A DNA stretch of 31,245 nucleotides from Thoreauomyces humboldtii. Lineage: Eukaryota > Chytridiomycota > Chytridiomycetes > Spizellomycetales > Powellomycetaceae. The stretch covers positions 1 through 31,245 of the forward strand of contig JADGJA010000196.1 in the NCBI GenBank assembly GCA_027596035.1, read 5' to 3'. Every line of letters begins with the position of its first letter. The first letter of the stretch is position 1. The notes beneath the pieces are model-generated. The model was not told the origin of the DNA and made no database searches. It worked only from the letters and a program-made list of their open reading frames with translations. Made by a program: the position numbers and the translations under genes. Below are positions 1-11,762 of the stretch, one piece after another.

Positions 1-2959
1 GCCCTGTCCCCCGCTCTCCTCCTCCCCGCCACCGCTCTCCAGGAACCCGACGAACCTCGCCAGCTCCTCCCCTCTCCCACCGGGGAACTGATACAGAAGG
101 GCACCTGCCGAATCGTCCTCGAGGACGGCACCCTTGCACCTCCTGGCGACCTCTCGCTTGGCCTCCTCGGACGACGACGGGTCCACCACGATGCTCACCC
201 GGTACCCGGACCCGTGACGGGACTTGAGACCGATGGCGGTCCCCGTGGCTCGGAGTCGACCGTGGGCCATGATGGCGATCCGGTCGCCCAGCACGTCGGC
301 TTCCTCCATGCTGTGGGTCGTCAGGACGATCACGCGACCCGTCTTGAACTTCTCGATGAACGACCAGACGTGTCGGCGGTTGACCGGATCCATTCCTGAG
401 GTGCAAGGGAAAAGGAAGGGGAAAGGAAAGCCGGGTCAGTAAGAAGCAAGGTACCACGAGAGCTTGGCGTGACTACAAGTGTACACCGTCCGCCTCACCG
501 GTTGTGGGTTCGTCGAGGACCCATAGCAGAGGATCCCCGATGGTGGAGATGACCAACGACAACCTCCTCTTCATTCCACCGGAATACGTGCCAGCGCGTT
601 GTCCACGGACCTTCCACAACCGGACAGCCGTCAGACGTTCCTCCACCAGCTTGTCCCAACCGCTCCTCGCCACCCCCTTCAGACCAGCGTAAAGCTTGAC
701 GTGCTCCTCGGCGGTGAGGTCGTCGAACAGGATGTCATGCTGAGGACACACGCCCATGATGTTACGGATCTCGGGCATCTGGGATCGGACCGACAGGTTG
801 TAGACGAGGGCGTCGCCGGAGGTGGCGGGCGTCAGACCCGAGAGGATGTTGATCGACGTCGACTTTCCTGCTCCGTTCTGGCCGAGGAGAGCGAGAAGCT
901 TTCCTTCCTCGAATGATAGGCAGAGGTCCTTGACGGCCGTTTTTGCAGTCGATGAAGCGGACGAGAAGGGAAGGAAAGATGAACCTCCGTAGGATTTGCG
1001 AAGGTTGACGATACGGACCGCTGGCGAGAAGTCTGGGAGGAAAGGAAACGGGGAAACCGAAGACCTCAATCAATCTCTGCCTTTTTGCACTGACGAACAA
1101 GGGGCACCGTACCTTCATCGAGCGCTCGCAACCTTTCCAACCTAACGTCTGGATCCTCTCCCTCGGGATCACCCCTCGGTCCCTTGGCCTTCTCCCTCCG
1201 CAACCATTCCACGGGTTTCTGGTTCCCGCTCCTCCCCAGTCCCCAGTACTCGGGGGTCACGAAGAACCACGGCTTCAGGCTCCATCCGAACTCGTCGGGG
1301 ATCACGCAGTCGAGGTACCACGTCAGAACGCCGTAAAAGAGCATGTTCATGAGCAGGTACTTCCAGCTGTCGACGGGAACAGGGACCGCAGGGGTCGTCC
1401 CGGAACCGTACGTAGGGAGGAGCTCGGCGGGGAGAGTGGAGTGTAGAGTCGACCAGGAGAAACCAGGGCCCGGGATGAAGGTGTTTGTAAGGGAGTCAAG
1501 ACGACCGGTCGTGTAGGTGGTGATGTCAAGGAACATTTTTCCAAAATTGAAGAATGGAAAGAAGATGAGAACTTCGAGAAAGAACACTCGTCAATAAGAG
1601 CCCGATCAGGAAGAAGACGGTCCCGTCAGTTGACCTCGCATCTCACACACCTTTCCAAGCGATGGGAGATGTCCCAGAGTCCCACCAGATGTAACCGACG
1701 TAGCTGCTGCTAAACACAAAACTCTCGAACAACAGGCCGACAATGAAGACAAAGATGCCTATCAAGATAGCAACCCTGGCTTTCCTGACCAGCGTGGTGA
1801 TGAAAAAGGCCAGCATGAGCATGCCCTCACCAAACAGAAAGAACGTAATGACGATGACGCCAAAATTACAGTTTCGGAATGCGAAGAAGTCGAACGCGAG
1901 TCCGAATATCGCCGTCACGAATGCTCCGACAAGGACGAGGAGCGAGTTGGAAAGAAGGTGGGATGCCCAATAAACGGATGATCGAAGTCCCATCATCTCC
2001 ATGCCGTGCCGAAGCTTCAACTCCTTTTCCGTGACGATGAGATTCAGCACGTTGATGAAGATGACCATCTCGGAACAGAAGAAGAAGACGGGGCCTAGAG
2101 TCTGGATAATGGTGTCCGACAGTCGAGAAGGAGGAATCACGGGCCAGTCCTTAAGAGTGATCGCCAGGGTAGCGGGCTGGCTGTTGAGGACCGAAATGAT
2201 GGCTTCATCGAGCCCACGCATCATGGACACGACTTCCCGTCCATAAAGATCGGTTCCGTTGGACACGTTCGTCGAGTTGAACCAGACCTGATATGCGACG
2301 TTGCGAGGGGGCCCCACGGTGTCCGTAAAGACGATTCCCCATTTTGTGACGTTAGGCGAGTAAAGCGAGTAGTCGTAAATGAAGGTTGCGTCCGGGACGG
2401 GAGCAATCCCCATGACGGACGTTGGGACGAACGAGGCGTCCGTGATGGCGGTCTCCATCGCCCAGGCGGGTTCGCCCGTCCGTGCAGCGTTCGCCGTGGC
2501 GAACGAGGTCATGATCGAGTTAATGGAAACGGTCTGCGGCGTGTACATGACGTTGATGCAAGGGCGAGAGGAGGTCAAGCCCTGGCAGTTGTACAGGCCT
2601 TGTAAAGGGGCTTCCGCCGGAGAAAGGACGGATTTGCGCTGGTTGGAGTGATCAGCCTGCTGAAGAATCCATAAAAGAAACATGAAGACCAGAGGAGCCA
2701 GTATGCATTGGCTGACCGTGGCGCGAGTGTATCGTATCTAACAAACCGGAGATTGGTCAGGAAAACAGATACAAAGACCGGCAGGCGGGGTGGATACCTG
2801 CAAGATAGCGTTTCGCTTTAGCATTATGAGCAGCTGGTTGCTCACGGTGGCAAACCAGTTCCTCTTCTGAACGGTTGACTGGGGACGGGGAAGCGAGGGC
2901 GTCGTTGGCGAAGCCGCTGCCCCCACGCCCGCCGCCAAAGATGATGATGGGTCCGGCAT
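1..2959 (-). CDS. ABCA-type ABC transporter (half-size, 3' end outside window)
   Basis: Membrane ATP-binding cassette transporter of subfamily A, the class that moves lipids or other amphipathic substrates. Spliced model: complement(<1..395, 499..1032, 1113..1571, 1651..2737, 2798..2959), 879 codons in frame to the window edge. The first ATG is at 2959; a GTG lies just upstream. The order is one N-terminal membrane segment ([15 protein letters not shown]), a large NxS/T-rich non-cytosolic loop, a cluster of membrane helices with the family-typical stretch [18 protein letters not shown], then [14 protein letters not shown] and a nucleotide-binding domain. That domain shows Walker [10 protein letters not shown] (about 620-628), Q-loop [12 protein letters not shown], signature [10 protein letters not shown], Walker [12 protein letters not shown] split by the last intron, and the H-loop [11 protein letters not shown]. 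The sequence stops shortly after the H-loop, so whether a second half follows cannot be seen. Substrate is unknown. Confidence 0.93.
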
Positions 2960-3660
2960 GGAGAGCACTATGCGAGGGGTGACTTGCGGGAGCCGCTCTG
3001 CCTCTATCCCCTTCTGCTTCTACTTTGTGTGTACAGTAGGTGCTGTGAGCCTTGAGGAATTGCGAGCGAAGGAGGGTTACGAGCGGTCATTTGAGGATTC
3101 TGAGCCGGCGTTTACAGGTGGTACAAAAAAGTCACCGCTTCAAAGACACACACAGAACAGGAACAAGGTTTTGGCATTGAACCCTCCTCACGTGCAGTAT
3201 ACAGACGGTACACGTACATGTGCATTCTCGCAACGGTTGCCCTAAGCAAGGGCAAGCGATTTGTTCGTGGGCATGATCAACGCCACTGAGTCACTTTACT
3301 TCGGCAATTGTTAATACTATTCCTCGAAAGCCTCAGTCTGCTGCATTTCCATCATACAAGCATTTGCAACAGGCAAGGGCAGAAATCAGAACTTCACGAG
3401 AACCTTTTATCGCTCCCAGTCTTCGACTACCCAGGCAAGGTAAGAAGTGTGCTCGGCATCATTTTACAGGTCTTCATACCATTCATGTTATCCGCCACAA
3501 GCAGGTTGTTCGGGAGATTGACGCTATCGAATCAAGTCCTGCATTTAAATGGAATTCTACGGAATTCTTCGGCAGCCTCGGTCGGAGTTTATTGCATTCT
3601 CTCCTCATAAACGTTTCCTGCAACACTGAGGAGCACCCGTTTCGTTCAAATCCTCTTATC
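2960..3660. promoter_or_regulatory. Divergent intergenic region between ABCA gene and MDH1B-N-like gene
   Basis: This 701-bp gap lies between two divergent start codons and must hold both 5' UTRs and promoters. Open frames here show no recognisable domain and no convincing splice pattern. No TATA box or known factor site was identified with confidence. Confidence 0.5.
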
Positions 3661-4181
3661 ATGGCTCACTTTGTCATTGCAGGAAGAGCCAACGACCCAG
3701 AGTACGCAAAGGTAGATGTAGCCAACCAGCACAGGAGTCCGTTGCAGATCTAAAACAGCTTCTTTAGGCGGAGATGCTGGCTCACCATCTGCACGCCAAC
3801 CTCCCGGACTTCCACGTTGAGCTCGTACCCAAGCATCCCGATCAGTGGGACGAGTACGTGCAGACAACTTTCGCACAAAGACGCTGGGCCCACCGGATGG
3901 CCAGTGATCGTACATACAAGCAACCCGACTCGACTTCTCTGCCGCAGATGATTTGGAGGAAGAGCGGAGAGCTCATCGGAAATACGAAAGATTTTATGAG
4001 AATGGTGAGGGAACAGAGAGAGGGGAGAACAAGACCTGCGTACAGCACTAGCCTTGGATCTTTGACGCATAAATTGGGGGTTCGGCAGATGAACGAGACG
4101 TACAATGAGCAGATGACGCTGGACGATGATATGCTGAGCGACATCAGCAACGAGATCATGACTCAGCTATCGAGCAACTGA
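3661..4181 (+). CDS. Small protein resembling the N-terminal domain of malate dehydrogenase 1B (MDH1B)
   Basis: Spliced model: join(3661..3711, 3768..4181), 154 residues, one 56-nt intron with a ctaaaac branch-like site. The N-terminus reads MAHFVIAGRANDPEYAKAEM and continues with LAHHLHANLPDFHVELVPKHPDQW. This matches the known pattern at the start of animal MDH1B (MAxFVIAGxAxxPxYAKxExLAxxLxxNLPDFxV). The later IWR and LIGNTKDF stretches match the WRELxxRGGKGxxxGGxxEF region of that domain in reduced form. No NAD-binding or malate dehydrogenase catalytic domain follows; the stop comes after an acidic tail (LDDDMLSDISNEI). It is therefore a free-standing version of a domain normally fused to a dehydrogenase-like body. 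Animal MDH1B is associated with cilia, so a role in a flagellated stage is possible but is inference. It converges on the peptidase gene with a 104-bp gap. Confidence 0.72.
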
Positions 4182-4285
4182 GCGGAAAGGCATCTTTCTA
4201 TCGATTCGCTCAGAAAGAACAGATAGACACCACAAGATAGCAGGAGCGCTTCTATGATTAATGGACTCAGGCAGGAAGGCAAACT

Positions 4286-6567
4286 TCATTCCAATCCAAC
4301 TTCCGTTATGAAAAAGCTGCATTCAGAGGCTGCATCCTCCAATCGGGATTCGTCTCCGCTTGCAGTGTGCGCACGGTCCCGAACAATCCTTAGCAGCAGT
4401 CTCTTCTCCTTGCCTTCTCCACCTTCCTTAGCGGCTTGTGCCCTCATCCTCGCCATCCATTTCAGACTGTGCCACATTGGCACTCTCTGGTCCTCCTGCG
4501 AAGCTGTTATGAGCACGGATGTTGAAGAGCGAGCAGGCAGGTTGTCGTAAGGGGAGTAGGAAGCGATACAATCGTACGCTTTCGAATCCGTGACGGGATC
4601 TCCCCATTCCCGATGTTCGATGACGGTCAAAGGAGACGAAGCGTCAAGCATGGCAGACAGAGGGTCTAGGAAGGGAACTCGAAGGACCATGGCGCGGAAC
4701 AGGTTCGGTCGGAGGTTGAGAGTGGTGGCCATGAGAAGGCCACCCGCACTGACGCCGTGAGCTGTCATCACAGCAGGGTTTGTCCATCCTTCCGTGACGA
4801 AATGTTCCGCCACGTCTATGCAATCAGAGGAGGAGCGCGCTTTGTTATACAGACTTCCGGCCTCGTGCCATGTCGGACCGAGTTCCCCTCCTCCCCGAAC
4901 GTGCGCCAGCGCAACGATAAACCCTCGAGTGAGGAGTGGCAAGATATCGGGGCGGAAATGCGGATCGAGCGTAGTCCCGTACGCGCCATACCCTCGAACA
5001 TTGAAGGGATTCTTGCCATCCGGCACCAATGACCTCAATCGCATGACAGTAACTGGAATTTCCGTTCCGTCCCGCCCAATAACATGGATGCGTTCCACGA
5101 CGAACATGTCTGCTTCGATCCCCACAGGCTTTCGGGAGTACACTACTTGTAGCTTGCGAAATTCCATGTCGTACACATATGCAGTCTGCATCGTCAATGG
5201 AGAGGAGGTCTTGAATCTGACAAGATTGGTCTCGTGAGCCAAGTTCACATCAGGTTGCACGGTGGTGATTTGCTCTGGCAGATTCACGACATGCCGTTCT
5301 CCGCTCTCCAAATCCGCGCAAACCACGCCGGCCAAACCTCGCTTCCTCACGTGCAGCAACGCAAAATGCGCAAATAGATCGATCTCCTCTATTTGCCCCT
5401 CATTGGAGGTTGTCAGAACATCTCTGAGGTCAGTCCATGTAGCGGGTCCGTCCTCAAGTGACTTCGAAGGAAGTTTACTCAGCCTGAATGATTGGGCGTC
5501 GTGATTGTGGAATATGAAGAGATCGTTTTCGTTATGATCAACGAAGTAGGAGCTGCCAAGGGCGCGAGGAAGCACAATTCGTGGGTAACGGTCAAAGGCC
5601 GATCGATCAGCGCGGAGGATTCGGACTTCTGAGGTTCCCGCAGCGTTACTATTGATGGTGATGTATTTCCTATCTTTCGTGACGCTCACGTCGAGGAAGC
5701 AGGAAGAATCGGGTTCGTGGAAAATAAGATTATCGATGGTTTGCACAGCTCCGATTCGGTGGCGGTAGACGTTGGCGGCGCGTAACGATCCATCCAGACG
5801 GGTATAATAGAGGTCACGGTGAGCATCTCCCCAAACGAAATTGAATACGTCAGTGAGCTCCTCTTCATTGGAAGCCGTTCCCGCTCGGTCCAGCGATCTG
5901 ATATGCAGCGTTCCTTGCTCCCCTCCGGTTGTGACCGTCAGATATGCCAACATCGCATGATCCGGGGACACTTGACACTTGACGAAAGTAGCGGTGCGGT
6001 CGCGCAGATATCTGGTATCCAGGATGACCTCTTCCAACTCGCTACCGCCGCCCACAGGTTTCCGCACATGCACAACGTGACCATCGACCCATCGCGTCGA
6101 GTAAGCCCAAGGGCCAACGACATCGGGAAGATCGGGTGGGGCAGTCCGCGGGATGTAGCCTCTCAGTTCATTGCGGATCTTCCTCGTCAAGCGGCTGTCG
6201 CGGGCGAGCTGTTCGTTCGCGTAACTTTCCTCCGATCGCCAGTACGCGTCTGCCACCTGGTTGGCAGGATCTTGCAAGTACCGAAACGGGTCGGTTCGAA
6301 TGCAGCCATGCCATGCTTCGCTATGGTGTTTCGGAGGGGCGATTGGAGGTAGGCGATCGACAACTTTCCTGGATGATTGTATGGGAAGATACGAGATTGG
6401 TTTGTTGACGAACTGGAACAAGGAAGCGTGACGTACCTTTTTTGGAACTTCTTGCCGACTCGAGCAAGGAATGATGCCCGCCGGAGTGATTCTCTCCTCC
6501 AGAGGACTGCGGACGCTGAAGGACGCAGACGGCAAGTGGCTGCACTTGCAGCAGACTTGCATGGCAT
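4286..6567 (-). CDS. Serine peptidase family S9A, oligopeptidase B type
   Basis: Cytosolic or organellar peptidase that cleaves short peptides, in oligopeptidase B usually after basic residues. Spliced model: complement(4286..6368, 6437..6567), 737 residues, the usual size. An unspliced 801-residue frame also runs through this locus, but a 68-nt intron (GTACGT...CCAG, 6369-6436) switches to a frame whose first ATG is at 6567. That gives an Arg/Ser/Ala-rich, acid-poor N-terminus suggestive of mitochondrial targeting. The beta-propeller region occupies roughly the first 450 residues. The alpha/beta-hydrolase domain follows with RGYGAYG, AHVRGGGELG, nucleophile Ser584 in HGVSAGG, VPFLDPLSAMLD, Asp670 in SQEDQRVP and His711 in RAHTASG. 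The His context differs from the common GHGG. It is transcribed divergently from the malonyl-CoA decarboxylase gene. Confidence 0.92.
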
Positions 6568-6821
6568 CTGTCGTAGGCGGGATTGAGGTTGACGATTCGA
6601 CCTTTTGCACAGAGAGAGAGAGAGACCGGACACGATGAACTACCACAGCCACCCTATGACTCGTTGCTATCAACTTCAACTTGCAGCTCATCCCTTCGAT
6701 CCTTCGCGCCTCGCCTTCGTCACACTAGTATAGTGCTCCAATCCTTTTGAGAAACTGTATACTTTTGATCCTCAGCCCGTCCCTTTGTCTCGCTCGTCTT
6801 TTAGTGGGGCTGCGACCAAGT
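6568..6821. promoter_or_regulatory. Shared divergent promoter: S9A peptidase / malonyl-CoA decarboxylase
   Basis: A 254-bp gap separates the two start codons. It contains a CT/GA dinucleotide run (6611-6625) close to the peptidase start. No specific factor site was recognised. Confidence 0.5.
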
Positions 6822-9212
6822 ATGTACCTGACGCCCAGAGGTCCTTCACCAATCACTTTGCTCCCTTGCGCTCTCGCGCGATATTTGGCGAAGCGTCCTT
6901 CCAACGTAGGCTCTTGACAGTTGGGGACCGGGCGAACTTATCACTGACAGAGTAATCCGTCACCCGCCAGCAGCTTGCCGTTGCTACAATCAGAAAGCCT
7001 TGCCCTCTCGCATTTGCATCGAAATCCGAGGATTCACGGCACCTGTCCGCGGACATTCCCGTTCCACCGCCCAAGCTCGTCAGCGAGATTGTCGACACCT
7101 TCTGGACAAACGTCATGCGCATTTCCCGAGGTGGGGAGACCATGTCTGGACGGCCACCCCCGCTGTCGGAGTGTTTTGTTGACGGTTCTATGTGATCAGG
7201 TCAACTACCATCTACTAGTCCGTCTCGACCGTCCGACGGCACCGCCTCAGTCATCGGAGGTCACGATGAAAAAGGAATGAAGGAGCTGCTGCGAGCCACC
7301 ATTCTGACGCGAAAGGAGCATGGGGATCTGCTTCCTAGCCTCCTCGCGCGACAGTGCTGCGATTTCTATGCAGGATTGGCGATGGTGCGACGGCCTTAGC
7401 AGACGCTCTCTGTTGTCGAGGCGTTTCGAATACTGACACCACGTTGGGTGCCTTACCAGCCCGAAAGACACAAGTTCTTGACGATCCTCGGCCGTGATTT
7501 CGGTATGCTTCATCCTTCAGTAGCAGGGGCCGTGACCGAAGAGTCTGAACGGTCCTTCTCTTGCAGATATCAACCGAGAACGAGCGGCAGCAGCCGCTAG
7601 GAAGTACCTGGAAGTGAAGGACGACGTGAGCTTCCTGTCAGCCTCCCCTCTGAAGGCGCAAAACTCATTTTACTTACGTAGGGCAGTGATCGCACGTATA
7701 TGCGCGCCGAGGAGGCTGTCCGACATGCCCTTCGGCCATTGTACGAAAAGTTCTTTGAGCAGATAAATCATCTTCCCGGAGGGATGCACTTCTTGGTCAA
7801 CCTTCGCGCCGATGTGCTGGTATGACATCCTTGTTTGTCATTGGGAAAACCTAACCTCCGAAAGCTTACCGGTATGATTACTCTAGGCCATCCTGGCCAA
7901 AGAAGGCAACGATCCGTACCTACGCGGCTTGGACATTTCTTTGAAGACTCAGCTTCAGGCATGGTTTGGCATCGGCTTTTTGGACTTGGACCGCATAACG
8001 TGGAACACGCCCGCTACCATTCTTGAAAAGGTAACATCATTTCGGTGTACCGAGACCGGGAATATCTTTCGTTTACTCGAGTCATTCAGATCGTTCATTA
8101 CGAAGCCGTTCACACAGTACCGACATGGCAAGCACTCAAACAGCGCCTAGGGCCGGGACGTCTTTGTTACGCTTTCTTCCATCGCGGCATGCCACAGGTT
8201 CCATTAACTTTCGTCCAGATTGCTCTAACAGCTGCTATCCCAGAGGACGTTCACGTGAGCGAGATTGGCTGTTGCGACTCTAAAATCTGCAACCGGTTAA
8301 CATTGCCATAGTTGTTGCTCAATGACCTTAGTCCTGAAGTAGAGAATCCTTCCACTGCGATCTTTTACTCGATATCAAGCTCGCAGAAGGGTCTCGCGGG
8401 CGTTGATCTCGGCAACTTCCTGATAAAACGAGTGGTGCGGGAGACGCAAGCATTGATGCCTACAGTCACAACCTTCTGCACACTCTCCCCAATCCCACGC
8501 TTCCGGGCGTGGCTGGAAACTCGTCTCAACGGCCCTGAATCCCCGAGCAAAGAGCCATTCTTGCTTCCTGGCGAGGAAACTGCGTTGCGAGACCGGGGCG
8601 CCTCTGGGACTACCGGTGCCGATGTTTTGAAACGACTACTTGCGGACGATGCCAATCTTGTCGACCCTCAGACTTCGGGGGTGGTCAAGCCGATCCTACT
8701 TCGACTGTGCGCGAGGTTAGAGCGTGTCCGCCTAGCTCCAGCATCAACAAGCAAGAATTGACATGACATCCTTAGGTACATGCTGCTGGAAAAGCGGCGC
8801 TCGTTTGCGCTTGACCCAGTCTGCAATTTCCACATACGCAACGGGGCGTGCCTGCAACGTCTGAACTGGATGGGTGATCGATCTGGTATGGTTTCGGAGA
8901 CAGAGCCGGATGTCAACGTCATGCCCATCAGTCTTTTCTCACGCACCTTCATGGCAACTTTCAGCGAAAGGCCTCCGTCAGTCCTACGGCATCATGGTTA
9001 ATTTCAACTACCGACTGCCGCAGATCGAGCTCAACAATCAGACGTATCTATTTGATGGATCCATCGCTGTCATTCCCACCGACGATGGTCCCGACCACTA
9101 CGATGAGGCTCTGTCCTGGGCAATCGGTGCTGCTGGCGGCGCCGTGCCTGCCAAGGACGGGATATTGAGGGTGCATGTGGTGGAGAAAGATCGTGCAGCA
9201 CCGAGATTGTGA
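6822..9212 (+). CDS. Malonyl-CoA decarboxylase (MLYCD family)
   Basis: Converts malonyl-CoA to acetyl-CoA and CO2, relieving inhibition of fatty-acid oxidation. Model: join(6822..6905, 6974..7130, 7200..7384, 7460..7502, 7567..7625, 7682..7819, 7887..8030, 8090..8254, 8312..8715, 8776..8885, 8965..9212). This is 578 residues; all ten introns are GT-AG, 56-79 nt, and all junctions keep frame. The N-terminal helical domain includes FYAGLAM, GGMHFLVNLRADVL and GFLDLDRITWNTP. The catalytic GNAT-fold domain includes CYAFFHRGMPQVPL, AIFYSISSSQKGL, FLIKRVV, Ser384 in TLSPIPRF, and His479 in NFHIRNGACLQRLNWMGD; these Ser and His positions match the catalytic pair of the family. The first exon is hydrophobic/Arg-containing, as in a mitochondrial leader, and is the least certain part. 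The C-terminus ends PRL, close to a peroxisomal PTS1. Dual mitochondrial/peroxisomal location is known for the family. Confidence 0.95.
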
Positions 9213-9434
9213 AGGGGTTAGAAGTTGTTTGCATTTAAGGACATTATGCTCAACTAGGCTAGGACAAACATCTGTTCAGAGTATATCATTCACCCTCTCC
9301 CCTATCGATGCGTCAGACTTAATATCATGAATCGAAAGGAGCCAAGAAAATGCTTTAACTGTTGTCAATGAAGATTGTGCTCGCTGCTACTCGGGCCCTC
9401 CTAACCTGCGTCTCGTTGTGCCCTCTTCCGCTGC

Positions 9435-10876
9435 TCATACGCCGCCCTTGTCCCTCCTGGCAATGATTTTTTCCAAGGCCGACTTGAGATGCTCCCAGTC
9501 ATACACCTTGAGATCCTTCTCTATGTTACGGGGTCTCGGATGGTCGAAGGCCATGATGCGTGCAAACAGTTCCGACGTCTCCGCTTTGGACTTGGCGGCT
9601 GTCAACGGCTTGAAAGACTCAAGATTCCGACGGATGCGGTTCTTCTGCTCGGTAGAGAACCTGTACGAGGAAAGAAAAGGACGAGGGAGGATCAGCTTGG
9701 CATACTCATTCCCAAATTCACGAATGCATTCACTTACTGCTCTTCCATGATGAAACCGACCAAGGATATCAACCTTCAAAAGTAACGATCCGGGGGGTCC
9801 ATCAGAACACATGAGATCGTTTGTCAATGTATCCATTCATCATCTGCAGGTACATACTCGACGCTAGTGATATAGCATGACTCCTCTTCCTCCCGGAGCA
9901 CGGGCTTGTGAGCCGCTATGCAGCTGACCAGCCACGGTGCCGCTCTTCCAGACGGAACGGCATCGACAGTCGTAGTTTGGAAGCGGACGGTTGCTGTAGT
10001 AACATTCCGTGATTCGTCGGTGTCGAGCGTGGTAACTGCGACGACAAGACGACGACCCGACTCGCACTCCTCTGACGTCCTGATATGCGGAGACTGGAGT
10101 GGTCAGTGCAACGATCTGTCGAAAGACAAAGGTGCAACGTATACCAGGTACGAGTGACGCCCATGGTGTTAACGGATTCATCCAAGATGATTTGATCGAT
10201 CGTACGCTTTACACTGCACTGCGGTGAGTCGCTGACAGATGACACGAATGAAGGGGTAGTGGATGGCGACGACTCTTGCAACGGTTCGCTGCTCGAAGCG
10301 TGGCTGTCGGGCGATGGGAGGCCGGTCACACTGCGCGGGGTCGTGTCTGGAAGAAAGTAGAGCCATAGAAAGTGTTAAATAGCGAGGAGAACCATGAAAA
10401 AAGGACGGAGTGGAGTAGCTAACCTGAATCCTGAAGCTCGTCGCTGTACGAAGGATGCAATGGAGATTGTGGGCGGGACCAATCGAGTCCAGCGAGCATA
10501 GCGTCGTCGGGTGTCGTTGCATGAACGGTACCGGCCGAGTTCCACGGATACACTCCGTCCACTTCGAGGAACTCAGGAGGAGTGTATGATTGCGAGATCA
10601 CGGATGGCGTGAGGCCGATGGCAGCTGGATAACGAAAGTTCAAGACAACCTTTTTTTTCGGCAGCCTCCGGCATGGCTTCGCCATCCGCCTTCGCCGTCA
10701 GGCTGCACCCCAGCTGCCGCTGCGCAAACCGATCCAAAGGTGAGGGTGACCGGGAAGAGCTTCATGTCGGCGGGAAGCCTCAAATGAAGTGTAAAGATGT
10801 CTCCCGCGACACCGCTCTCCGGAAAGACGGAGAGAATGTCGACGTCAATTGGCCATGTGGCTGTCGCAGCGATCAT
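9435..10876 (-). CDS. MedA/DUF7082-like fungal regulatory protein, frame broken at an A8 run
   Basis: Exons on the minus strand: 10424..10876, 10145..10346, 9858..10079, 9738..9773 and 9435..9660. All four introns are GT-AG with matching phases. The N-terminal part has a TIG-like stretch (ILSVFPESGVAGDIFTLHL, then FPVTLTFGSVC). The middle is Ser/Pro-rich. The C-terminal half matches the fungal DUF7082 pattern: WTSEECESGRRLV, EEESCYITSVE, EQKNRIRRNLESFKPLT, and PRPRNIEKDLKVYDW. That domain occurs in Medusa/Acon-3-type developmental regulators, so a nuclear transcription role is likely by family. The first exon is not open throughout. The upstream frame ends at a TGA near 10640, and the downstream frame takes over across eight As (plus-strand T8 at 10651-10658). 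This could be a one-base assembly error, a real mutation, or a short intron with weak sites. Confidence 0.75.
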
Positions 10877-11762
10877 CTAGATGAAGGGCAGATCCAATTG
10901 ACATCATGCACGAAGCTTCGCAGCATAGCACAGGACGAAGCCCCTTCCCACCTTTCTTTGGTATCCACCGTGCGGAATAAAAGATCAAACACACAAGAAC
11001 GTGCGATATGAGGCTATTGCGAATGATGAGGTTAAGAGAGAACCCCGACAAGCCGTCCGATCGACGCAGAGAGGAGCACAAAGGACCAACCGACCTGAAG
11101 GGGAAGACGTGGGGCATGGTCTTATACAATGAATATTTGGGTATGTGCCCGCGTTGTGCCTACCCCACGGTTCCCCGCTATCTCCGCATGGTACTCCTGG
11201 AAGTCCCTCTCCAGCGGTGTCCCCTGCCCCCGGGCTGTCAAACGTTCCCAGATACAAAGCTCCCAAGGGTAGTGTCCATGTTCTGTCTTCTCCACAAATA
11301 AGGGACCCGCCATCATGAACAAAGATAGAAGTCCGAGGGCGATGATATAAGGGTGCCAGATGGCTGAAGGTCTCAGGGCAAGACACGTCAAACGATGGAG
11401 AGCGACCTATCGAATCTTCGACTGACAGACAGTTTCAATCCCATCGAGCAAGTAACGTTTGAGCCTTCTCAGGACAGGTTGGTTCCCGGTCGATCCTGGC
11501 TGCACCGTAGAGACTGGGGCGATCCTGTGCTGGGAAGCTTGGGTCCTTAGCTAAGCTGGACGCGAGAAGCCCCGCTCGCCCTTTTCCCTGCTGTCTGAAA
11601 AGCCCACCTACCCGCGTTGTTTTGCGGTGATGCGCGCCACGCTCGCGTCTCTCTTCAACGCTTGTTTTGCCCGCCCATATCCCCGCTTGTCAAGAAATAC
11701 GGGTAGTCGGCATCCCCAACATATACCCTGCCACTGCATCCCTTTGCTCTTACCATCATTAG
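10877..11762. other. Intergenic region with one doubtful minus-strand membrane-protein exon
   Basis: An 886-bp gap between two divergent gene starts. On the minus strand, 11164-11391 is open and encodes one hydrophobic segment (PYIIALGLLSLFMMAGPLF) followed by a soluble stretch ending at a possible GTAGGC donor. There is no upstream ATG in frame and no identified partner exon, so it is not called as a gene. The rest shows nothing recognisable. Confidence 0.25.

Noticed and set aside
3308..3610. 100-codon plus-strand frame in the ABCA/MDH1B-N intergenic region
   Set aside because: No domain and no conserved pattern; it overlaps the expected promoter and 5' UTR.
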